A stretch of 48,088 nt of DNA from Deltaproteobacteria bacterium (GTDB lineage Bacteria > Desulfobacterota > Desulfarculia > Adiutricales > Adiutricaceae), in contig JAITKK010000031.1 in NCBI GenBank assembly GCA_031278475.1, positions 1 through 48,088 of the forward strand, written 5' to 3'. A model generated the notes under the pieces. It was not told where the DNA came from. It was given only the letters and a program-made list of their open reading frames with translations, and searched no databases. Positions within the stretch are counted from its first letter, which is position 1. Each line of letters begins with the position of its first letter. Below, in pieces: positions 25,170 to 31,932 of this stretch. A program made the position numbers and the translations under genes.

Positions 25170-26150
25170 GTGGCAGAGAGCCCCCAGACATTGCCCGATT
25201 ATGCCGAGATGGCAGCCTTGGTGGATCCCCAGGTGACCCACAGGCTGCCGGACATAGGGAGGCTTGTGAGCCTGCCCCAGACCACCTACACCCTTCTCAC
25301 GCTGCTCATGGACGAAAGATCCCAGGCCGAGGACCTGGTAAAGGTCCTCTCCCAGGACCCGGCCTTGGCCGCCAAGGTCATCAGCCTAAGCAATTCCAGC
25401 TTCTACAGCCTGCAGCAACCGGTGTCCACCTTGGATCGGGCCATCATGGTCATAGGCTTCAAGGAGCTGGAGTTCATGGCGATGGGCCTTGGGCTCTCGG
25501 AGACCTTCGACCTTAGCAAGGTGCCCCAGGGCTTCGACGGGGAGGGGCTGTGGCTGCACTCCCTGTCGGTCTCCTTCATAGCCAGGGAGCTCGCCATCCT
25601 CTCCAAGGCCACCGAGCCCTCCGAGGCCATGATAACGGGGCTTCTCCACGAGCTTGGGCTGATAATACTTGTGTCCAAGTTCCCTGGCCAGTTCCAGCAG
25701 CTCATGGAGCTGCTGTCCGCGGGCATGCCCTTCTACGAGGCCGAGGCGGCCCTGGGCCTGAGGCACGATGTAATCGGCTACCTCCTGGCCCGCAACTGGA
25801 ACCTGCCCCTTGTCTTCCAGGCAGGCATCCTGTTCCACCACAGGCCCAAGGAGGCCACCTCCTTCAAGGCCATGGCGGCCCTGGTGGCCCTCGCGGACAT
25901 CCTGGCCCATAAGATAGGCTACTCCCTCCAGATGGAGAGCCTGGACGTGGATCTTCCCTACACGCTCACGACCTTGGGCATCAGCCCGACGCAGCTCCAA
26001 AACCTCATAAAGGAGCTGATGGTCGCCATCCCGCAGGCCCACCCCCTATGGCTGCAGATGATGCGCAGCGGCCAAACCAAGAACCGCGGCCTGCGCTCCA
26101 AGCTATCCTCCTTTTTGGAGCAGGACGGGGGCCAGGCCCGCAAGCACTGA
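25170..26150 (+). CDS. HDOD-domain signalling protein
   Basis: Cytoplasmic protein of 326 residues made of one HDOD domain (a helical, HD-like fold without catalytic metal ligands used in bacterial signalling). Visible blocks: VDPQVTHRLPDIGRLVSLPQ, VLSQDPALAAKVISLSNSSF, a TLDRAIMVIGFKELEFMAMG segment, LLHELGLIILVSKFP and HHRPKEATSFKAMAALVALA. I chose GTG at 25170 because AAGGAG lies 4 bases upstream; ATG at 25143 has no purine stretch. Such proteins often act in stress, cell-cycle or motility control; no partner domain is fused here. The next gene (RNase H) is in the same direction after 127 bases. Confidence 0.82.
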   Translation: MAESPQTLPDYAEMAALVDPQVTHRLPDIGRLVSLPQTTYTLLTLLMDERSQAEDLVKVLSQDPALAAKVISLSNSSFYSLQQPVSTLDRAIMVIGFKELEFMAMGLGLSETFDLSKVPQGFDGEGLWLHSLSVSFIARELAILSKATEPSEAMITGLLHELGLIILVSKFPGQFQQLMELLSAGMPFYEAEAALGLRHDVIGYLLARNWNLPLVFQAGILFHHRPKEATSFKAMAALVALADILAHKIGYSLQMESLDVDLPYTLTTLGISPTQLQNLIKELMVAIPQAHPLWLQMMRSGQTKNRGLRSKLSSFLEQDGGQARKH

Positions 26151-26277
26151 GGGCCTCGGAGCCAATCCCCATCGTCCCTGACTTCATTATAATTCACCAT
26201 TGAATGCCAAAAAATAGATTTGCTTGCCATAATTGCGCCCAAAAGCCGCATTTTGAGACCAAGGAGCCCTGCCAGCC

Positions 26278-26703
26278 ATGGAAAACACCGAAACCTTCGT
26301 ATTGTTCGCCGACGGCTCTTCCATCAACAACCCAGGGCCCGCCGGGGCCGGGGCCGTGCTCCTGGACAGTGGGGGGGAGCTGGTCTTCCGCCTGTGCATG
26401 CCCTTGGGAAAGGGCACCAACAACTTCGCCGAGTACAAGGCCCTGATATACGGGGCTGGCGAGGCCTTGGGCCGGGGGGTCAGGGACATCGAGATCCGGA
26501 TGGACTCCATGCTTGTGGTGAACCAGATGAACGGCAACTGGAAAGTAAAGAACCAGCAGCTGCAGGCGCTGGTGGCCTTGGCCAAGGACGTGCTCGCGGG
26601 CTTCGACGGCTGGAGGCTCAGCTACATCCCGAGGGAGCAGAACGCGCTGGCGGACGCCGCGGCCAAGGAGGCATCCGCCCTCAGCATGGCCGGGAAGGCC
26701 TGA
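26278..26703 (+). CDS. RNase HI-type ribonuclease (RNase H-like)
   Basis: Cuts RNA in RNA-DNA hybrids; 141 residues, single domain. Catalytic acidic residues appear in order: Asp in LFADGSSINNPGPAG (about residue 11), Glu in TNNFAEYKALIYG (about 52), Asp in IRMDSMLVVNQMNG (about 80) and the late Asp in NALADAAAKEA (about 127). The sequence resembles the compact RnhA/YpdQ-like type seen in Gram-positive and deltaproteobacterial genomes rather than E. coli RnhA, since the basic handle helix is short. ATG at 26278 follows AAGGAG by 11 bases. Confidence 0.9.
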   Translation: MENTETFVLFADGSSINNPGPAGAGAVLLDSGGELVFRLCMPLGKGTNNFAEYKALIYGAGEALGRGVRDIEIRMDSMLVVNQMNGNWKVKNQQLQALVALAKDVLAGFDGWRLSYIPREQNALADAAAKEASALSMAGKA

Positions 26704-27694
26704 GCCCTTCCGCCCGGCGTTGCCTGTGGCCGCCTTTAAGGATGGCGACATCACTGTGGGTATTAGGGAGTCGGCGGGAAACGATGCGAACAAGGGGAAA
26801 TATGGGGAAAAAGGGAAATTGTCGAAATTATGGAGATTCTTGAAATCCTTGAAATAAGATAGCGCACCCGCTCAAAGGCTTTTGGGCCCCGCAACATGCC
26901 TTGTCTAATTATAGGTAGCAAGGCGGGACCGCAAGGCGTTTCCAGAATCCGACGAAAGGGCGACTTTAACGCAAAAGCTTATTTTTCCAGGGGGGTGGGC
27001 CCCCTAAGGGCATAAACTTTCATGGTCACGTTTGCGAAAGGCCCTAGAGCCTGTCATGAGTGTTTTATGGAAATACTTGCATAGAGAACTTTAAAGAAAC
27101 AATTATTCCATAAAAGCAAAAGCCAAACCGTTGCTTATTAGCGCAAAGCTTGGAAGCCATACGCCTTATAAGGATTTGCTTGGATGCTTTGGGATGTCTT
27201 AAAGGATTATTTTAAGATATTGGAAAAATTTTTGGAAAATAGTTGCTAATATTGTCTTAAAAACCTAAATCTCGGTATGGAATTTGCATCTACTCAGATT
27301 TCAGTGGATCCATTGGGGCTTGGAGAGATATGGGCTATTTTTAAGTTCTTATTTGGGGGAAAATTTCGTCCTACAGGTGCGGAAAAGGCTGTGAGGGATA
27401 GTAGCAAAGCGCGGGCGAAAAATATTATCAAATTTAGGGCATTTTGGCTTGCCTGCAACAACAATGCTAACGCCCAATTTTGCATAAGTCCTATAAATAT
27501 TTGCTTGTCAAGTAATATATATCTTTTTTTGCAATTTTAGCGTCATTATTATCTAAATTTCCGTAGCGGTTTTTTTTACCAAGGCAACTTGCGACGGAAC
27601 TTGGGGCATCCCAAGGAGCCGGCACAAAAAAAATCACTAAAAACTTTTTCACGATTCGCGCCATGAAAATAGCATAAAGCCAAGGCTTTGGGCC
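26704..27694. other. AT-rich gene-free region
   Basis: About 990 bases between RNase H and the convergent glycosyltransferase gene, without a supported gene. An 87-codon open frame at 27277-27540 has no ribosome binding site and no family-like sequence. Long A and T runs (27571-27578, 27626-27635) occur, but no stem good enough for a terminator. Base content differs clearly from the flanking genes. Confidence 0.4.
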
Positions 27695-28771
27695 TTAGCC
27701 CCCCCCAAGGAGTTCAGCGGCCGAGCGCAAAACGTCCCCGGGGCTTACGTAAGGGTGGAACCCGATGCCTTCCTTGGGAAGGAGCCCGGCTATCCCAAAG
27801 CGGTCCTTTACCAGATCGTAGCAGAGAAGTCTCATGCCCTTGGAATTGAAGGGCGCCCACTGCAAAGGGTTGGAGGCGGTGTAGATGGCAACCATGGGGC
27901 AGCCGGCAAGGGCTGCCAGGTGGGCCGACCCCGTGTCCACGGTAATGAACAGATCGAGCTTGGTGAGAAGGGCCGCGAGCCCCAGAAGGGTGGTCTTCCC
28001 GCAGAGGTCGCTAACTTCCGCCTTGGCGAGCCCTTTGAGGGCCTGGGCCGCCCGGGAGTCCTCCTGGGCACCGGTCACGCAAAATTCCGCCCCGTGGCTG
28101 TCCTTCAGGCCCTCGAGCACGGCCGCGAAATAGCCGAGCGGCCAGGATTTCTCCGGCTGGCGGCCCCTGAGGCAGAGGCCTATGACGGGCCCCCTGCGGG
28201 GCCGTTCCAGGCCCAGGAGGGAGGAGGCGTCCTCTAGCTCGCCTTCCCCCGGGGGCGGGAGAGTGGGCAGCCAGGATTCCTTTAGGCTGTAGTCGTAGTC
28301 CAACCCAAGGGCCTTGGCCGCGAGTGCCGCCTGGCACACCGCCATGTGGGTCCCCATGAGTGGGTTGGGGCCGGCCCAATCGGGTTCGGGGATTAGGTCC
28401 CGCCAAGGCCATGAGGGTCGCTCGTAGCCGGGGATGAAGGAGGCGTATCGCCTCTTGTGCCCCGCTATGAGGCTCAGGAAGCCTGAGCGCCCCTTGTGGT
28501 CGAAGCCGAAGGCCGCCTCGCAGCCGAAGAGCCCGAGCTCGCTTGCGAGCCTGAACGTGCCCCCGATGCCAAGCCCCCCATGCCCGTGGTCTGCCACGAA
28601 AAGCTTGTCCACCAAGGGGCTCCCCTCCAAGAGAGGGGCGGCGGGCGGTCGCACTACCAGGGCGGTTCTCGCCCCGGGTATGCCCTCCTTGATGAGGCCG
28701 AAGGCCGGAAGGCACATCAGCGCGTCCCCGATGTTCTTGAGCTGGAAGCCCACGAAGCAGGGATCCGCCAC
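27695..28771 (-). CDS. Family 9 glycosyltransferase (heptosyltransferase type)
   Basis: Likely transfers a heptose or similar sugar from a nucleotide donor to the lipopolysaccharide core on the cytoplasmic face of the inner membrane. GT9 marks: FQLKNIGDALMCLPAFGLIK at the N-terminus, VIGLCLRGRQPEKSWPLGYF mid-protein (about residues 195-214), and the donor-site block FITVDTGSAHLAALAGCPMVAIY followed by ASNPLQWAPF near residue 280. The start GTG at 28771 puts the IGDAL motif close to the N-terminus, as in other GT9; an ATG at 28822 would add 17 Arg-rich residues and overlap the upstream gene by 41 bases. 358 residues. Confidence 0.85.
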   Translation of the reverse strand: MADPCFVGFQLKNIGDALMCLPAFGLIKEGIPGARTALVVRPPAAPLLEGSPLVDKLFVADHGHGGLGIGGTFRLASELGLFGCEAAFGFDHKGRSGFLSLIAGHKRRYASFIPGYERPSWPWRDLIPEPDWAGPNPLMGTHMAVCQAALAAKALGLDYDYSLKESWLPTLPPPGEGELEDASSLLGLERPRRGPVIGLCLRGRQPEKSWPLGYFAAVLEGLKDSHGAEFCVTGAQEDSRAAQALKGLAKAEVSDLCGKTTLLGLAALLTKLDLFITVDTGSAHLAALAGCPMVAIYTASNPLQWAPFNSKGMRLLCYDLVKDRFGIAGLLPKEGIGFHPYVSPGDVLRSAAELLGGG

Positions 28772-28781
28772 CTTCGGCCCC

Positions 28782-29564
28782 CTATAGGCCCGTCCCGGCC
28801 GCGGCCGCGACAAACGCCTCAAAGAGCGCGAGGGCCTCCTTGCGCGTGCCGAGGAGCCCTTCCGGATGCCACTGCACGCCGAGCGCGAAGGGAAGCCCGG
28901 TGTGCTCCATGGACTCTATCACCCCGTCCGGGGCAAGGCCCGTGACCCTGAAAGCCCTGCCAGGCTCCTTGGGGGCCTGGTGGTGCCCGCTGTTGACCAT
29001 TATGTCGGTGGACTTCAGGATGTCGGCTATCATGCTGTCCTTTTCCAAGGCGACGGCGTGGGAGGTGTTGGTCCTGTCCGTTTCCTGGGCGTGCCTTATC
29101 GCGCCTTCCACCTCGCTTTCGATGTCGAGGTACAGGGTGCCGCCGAAGTAACGGTTCATCACCTGAAGCCCGCGGCAGATCCCGAATATTGGCCTCCCCA
29201 TCCTCTCTGCCGACGCGAGAAGCGCAAGCTCCCAAATGTCCCGGGACTTGTCCATGTCGAATATGCTGTCAGGAAGCGATGGGGGCTTTTCCTTGTACTC
29301 GGTAAGGTCGCCCCCGCCTGTCAGGATGAGCCCCTGTATCCGGGACACGCAATCGTCGGCAAGACTCGCATATGCGGCGGCCGGGTCGTTTATGAACTCG
29401 CTAGGGCCCAAGGCGGGGGCAAGGACTGTCGGCAATCCCTTGGCAACGCTTACGGCCTCGAGGTAGTTGGAGTTAAGCCTCACCTGGGGCAGCATATTGG
29501 CCCCGTCCCAGTCCGTCATGACGCCGTGGGACGCGGAGAGCCCTATGATGGGTTGTTTGGCCAA
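28782..29564 (-). CDS. Class I amidotransferase-like hydrolase, peptidase C26 (PuuD type)
   Basis: Gamma-glutamyl amide hydrolase of 260 residues. The nucleophile Cys is in PIFGICRGLQVMNRYFGG (about residue 120), preceded by the oxyanion stretch GLILTGGGDLTEYK; the catalytic His is in FALGVQWHPEG (about residue 240). PuuD relatives cleave gamma-glutamyl-gamma-aminobutyrate in putrescine breakdown; others act on folate polyglutamates or related amides, so the substrate is open. The Pot-type transporter in the window makes polyamine use possible, but the two are 21 kb apart. The start is TTG at 29564, giving the usual MxxxPIIGLS opening. The glycosyltransferase gene follows 10 bases on. Confidence 0.85.
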   Translation of the reverse strand: MAKQPIIGLSASHGVMTDWDGANMLPQVRLNSNYLEAVSVAKGLPTVLAPALGPSEFINDPAAAYASLADDCVSRIQGLILTGGGDLTEYKEKPPSLPDSIFDMDKSRDIWELALLASAERMGRPIFGICRGLQVMNRYFGGTLYLDIESEVEGAIRHAQETDRTNTSHAVALEKDSMIADILKSTDIMVNSGHHQAPKEPGRAFRVTGLAPDGVIESMEHTGLPFALGVQWHPEGLLGTRKEALALFEAFVAAAAGTGL

Positions 29565-29631
29565 TGCGGAAGCCCTTTCCCGAGCGATTCAGGGGCGGTC
29601 TTGAACCGACTCCCGGCTGAACACGAACCAA

Positions 29632-29658
29632 GCGGCCGTTGCCTTTGGCAACGGCCGC
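29632..29658 (-). other. 12-bp perfect hairpin between the MaoC and C26 genes
   Basis: GCGGCCGTTGCC (29632-29643) pairs with GGCAACGGCCGC (29647-29658) around TTT. On the minus strand it is followed by TTGGTTCG, a poor T stretch. It may be a weak terminator or a processing and stability element. Confidence 0.5.
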
Positions 29659-29662
29659 CGCT

Positions 29663-29741
29663 AAGACCCTAAAAATCTCTAAAACCCCCAAAAACCCTAA
29701 AAAACCCCCAAAAACCCCAAAGACCCCAAAAACCCAAGGGA
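29663..29741. repeat. A/C-rich tandem words, period about 10
   Basis: Repeated words of the type AAAAACCCCC/AAAAACCCTA with period 9-11, seen from CTAAAAATCTCTAAAACCCC to AAAGACCCCAAAAACCC. They sit between two minus-strand genes. The strand bias (no G on the plus strand for about 55 bases) is marked. Confidence 0.6.
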
Positions 29742-29777
29742 CGCCTTGAGGGCGGGCAATGCCTAGGTCCCGGCCCC

Positions 29778-30224
29778 TCAGGACTTGGACTTGACAGGCT
29801 TGAAGAGGATCTCCCCCTCGCCGTCCACCACCAGGACCTTGTCCTGGTTCACGATGGTGGTCCTCAGGGTCACCTTGGGGCTCCGGCTTGCGAGGGCTAT
29901 CACCTCGGCGCGCACGGTTATGGTGTCGCCCAGGAAGACGGGGGCCTTGAAGTCGGCCCTCTGGCTCAGGTAGATGGACCCGGGGCCCGGGAGGGCGGTC
30001 CCGAATATGGCGCCTATGAAGCCCACGGGCAGGAGCCCGTGGGCGACGCGCCTCTTGAAGAAGGTACCCTTGGCGTATCCCTCGTCCAGGTGGATGGGGT
30101 TGGAATCCCCCGTGAGAGCGGCGAAGGCCCTTATGAGCGCGTCGGTTATGGTAACCCGCCTCTCGTAATAATCGCCTAGTTTTATCTCCTCGTAGCTCTG
30201 GGGTGGGTTGCCTGAGATTTCCAT
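29778..30224 (-). CDS. MaoC-like (R)-enoyl-CoA hydratase domain protein
   Basis: Single hot-dog domain of 148 residues. The hydratase 2 motif is present: ALTGDSNPIHLDEGYAKGT (about residues 36-54) with the catalytic Asp and His, then FKRRVAHGLLPVGFIGAIFG and FLGDTITVRAEV. Such proteins hydrate trans-2-enoyl-CoA to the R-3-hydroxy form for polyhydroxyalkanoate or fatty acid use. The first 15 residues (NPPQSYEEIKLGD) fit the usual family opening. It is placed 57 bases downstream of the membrane coiled-coil gene of the che-like cluster; a functional link to that cluster is not evident. Confidence 0.85.
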   Translation of the reverse strand: MEISGNPPQSYEEIKLGDYYERRVTITDALIRAFAALTGDSNPIHLDEGYAKGTFFKRRVAHGLLPVGFIGAIFGTALPGPGSIYLSQRADFKAPVFLGDTITVRAEVIALASRSPKVTLRTTIVNQDKVLVVDGEGEILFKPVKSKS

Positions 30225-30281
30225 TGGACCTGGGCCGGATGCGCCCGGCGCGGGCGCCTTATTGCTAAATGTTTTGATTTG

Positions 30282-30938
30282 TCAGGTTTTGATTAGGAGG
30301 AACACAAGCGAGCTTGACTTCAGTTGGTCAAGGAGCAGTATGTGCCGCTCGTCCCCCCTGGTTATTATGAGGCTGTCCCCGGCCTCCATGGTCCTGGAGT
30401 GGCGGGCGTCGGTGTCCAGGTGCTGGACGCGCACCTGCGCGACCTTGTCTATGCTGTCTATCTCAAGGACGCTGAGGCGCACCTGGTCGTCCAGTATGAG
30501 CCTTGACTCCCCGGGGCGGACGGAGAGCCTGGTCACGTCCTTGGGGTCCACGCTCCCCTCTTGGTCGGAGCCCTCGGCAGGCTGCGGGATGCTTAGATCC
30601 GCTTCCCTGGGGCCCGCGCCCGCGGCCGATATCGCAAGGCCGTCGACCGCCTGCGGGGACGCGTCGAGGACGGCCCGGGCATCCTCCTCGGCAACGCTTG
30701 GCGGCTCGGCTTCCCCGGATTTAAGCGTCCTTATCTCCTCTTCCTGGAGGTTCAGTTGGACCCTTAGCGATTCGATCTCCGACTGCATGCGCACCTTTTC
30801 GGCCTCGTAGCGGCCGATGCGCGCCTTGGCCGTCTGGCGGCCGTTGTCGAAGCTGAAGTAGTAGACCAGGCCGCAAAGCACGAAGAGGGCGCAGAGGCGC
30901 CATAGCCTGTCGAACCTCTGGTGCTTCCAGTCTGACAT
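30282..30938 (-). CDS. Single-pass membrane coiled-coil protein of the che-like operon
   Basis: Unrecognised protein of 218 residues. Order: a basic cytoplasmic start (MSDWKHQRFDRLWR), one membrane helix (LCALFVLCGLVYYFSF, about 14-30), a coiled coil with heptad-like Glu/Lys/Leu spacing (about 35-75), a Pro/Ala/Asp-rich linker, and a C-terminal beta-rich domain (about 135-218, with RLSVRPGESRLILDDQVRLS and a terminal VFLLIKT). ATG at 30938 overlaps the stop of the tandem-receiver gene as TGATG, so the two are coupled. The arrangement suggests a membrane or periplasmic output or anchor for the signalling cluster. A longer start at 31013 exists but lies inside the upstream gene. Confidence 0.7.
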   Translation of the reverse strand: MSDWKHQRFDRLWRLCALFVLCGLVYYFSFDNGRQTAKARIGRYEAEKVRMQSEIESLRVQLNLQEEEIRTLKSGEAEPPSVAEEDARAVLDASPQAVDGLAISAAGAGPREADLSIPQPAEGSDQEGSVDPKDVTRLSVRPGESRLILDDQVRLSVLEIDSIDKVAQVRVQHLDTDARHSRTMEAGDSLIITRGDERHILLLDQLKSSSLVFLLIKT

Positions 30939-31867
30939 CAGAGGATGAGGCCCAGGGCTATTCTGGTTATGAACTCGGGTACCTGGCTGTCGGCCGCGGG
31001 CTTTAGCAGGCAATCGTCTACCCCGTTCCCGGGGGCCATCACTATGGGCAGCATGTCGACGCTGGCCGTGCAGACCACGAAGTACAGGGGGGTGAACTTC
31101 TGGTTGTACTTGAGTTCCTTGCAGAAGTCCACGCCGGTCTTGCCGTCCTCCAGCGAGTAGTCGGAGAGCACTATGCGGGGCTTCTCCTTCAAGGTGGTCG
31201 CGACCGCCTCGTCGAAGCTCGCGGAGGTGCTCACGACGAAGTTGAAGTCCTCCATCATCTTCTTGAGGATCTCGCGCTGGTAGCCGGAGTCGGAGAGTAT
31301 GAGCACCTTTCTGGGCTGGGTACCGACCGGGGTGGTAAGGAGGTAGTTCACCAGCTTCTGGGCGCTGTTGAGGCGGAACTTGAGCTTCGCGAGCTTCTGG
31401 CCCTGGTCCTGGAGCTCCTGCTCCAAGGTGTGGCTGTCCTCGCCGGTCCGCATGCGGGACGGGCCCGAGTAGGCCCTTTGCAGGGCGTTCAGGAAGGTGG
31501 TCCTGGTGGCGTCCGGCAGAAGGAAGCCCCTGGCCCCCTCGTTGAAGGCGAAGGTTATGTTCTCCCGGTCGGCGGGGTTTCCGGGCAAGTCCACGAAGAT
31601 GAAGGCCGTCGCAGGGTACTGGTCGGTAACCGCCTGCATGACCTTGACGCTGAGGGCGTCGTCCGCGAAGTAGTCCATGACCACTATGTCGGGCTTCTGC
31701 CTGAGGATGTCCTGGGAGATCCTGGTGAGCGGGAGGGGATCCGACTCGCCCTCGCCCTCGGCCGGGGGCTTGGGCAGAAGGACCTGGTACCTCTCGCCGT
31801 CCAGAAAGCCCTTGAGCCTTTCCGTCTCGGCGCCGTCTTCTATGTGGAACAGGATGGAGGTGCTCAT
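30938..31867 (-). CDS. Tandem receiver-domain protein (REC-coil-REC)
   Basis: Soluble protein of 309 residues with two CheY-like receiver domains and no output domain. REC1 (about 1-130) has the phospho-Asp position in IVVMDYFADD but reads FLLPDAT where the conserved Lys should be, so it is probably degenerate. A helical stretch with Gln/Leu repeats (about 140-175) links to REC2 (about 185-309), which keeps Asp in IVLSDYSLEDG, Thr/Ser in VVCTAS and Lys in CLLKPA. It starts 65 bases after the cheA-like stop and is coupled to the membrane coiled-coil gene. It may be a phosphate sink or an adaptor for the permuted CheA. No close named family recognised. Confidence 0.8.
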   Translation of the reverse strand: MSTSILFHIEDGAETERLKGFLDGERYQVLLPKPPAEGEGESDPLPLTRISQDILRQKPDIVVMDYFADDALSVKVMQAVTDQYPATAFIFVDLPGNPADRENITFAFNEGARGFLLPDATRTTFLNALQRAYSGPSRMRTGEDSHTLEQELQDQGQKLAKLKFRLNSAQKLVNYLLTTPVGTQPRKVLILSDSGYQREILKKMMEDFNFVVSTSASFDEAVATTLKEKPRIVLSDYSLEDGKTGVDFCKELKYNQKFTPLYFVVCTASVDMLPIVMAPGNGVDDCLLKPAADSQVPEFITRIALGLIL

Positions 31868-31932
31868 GCTTTCCCCAAGGATCCTTGGTCGCTACGGGCG
31901 GTGGGCCCTTCGCTGGCTTAAGGCCGAAGACC

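Noticed and set aside
27277-27540. 87-codon open frame in the AT-rich gap after RNase H
   Set aside because: No ribosome binding site, no family-like sequence, and composition like surrounding non-coding DNA.
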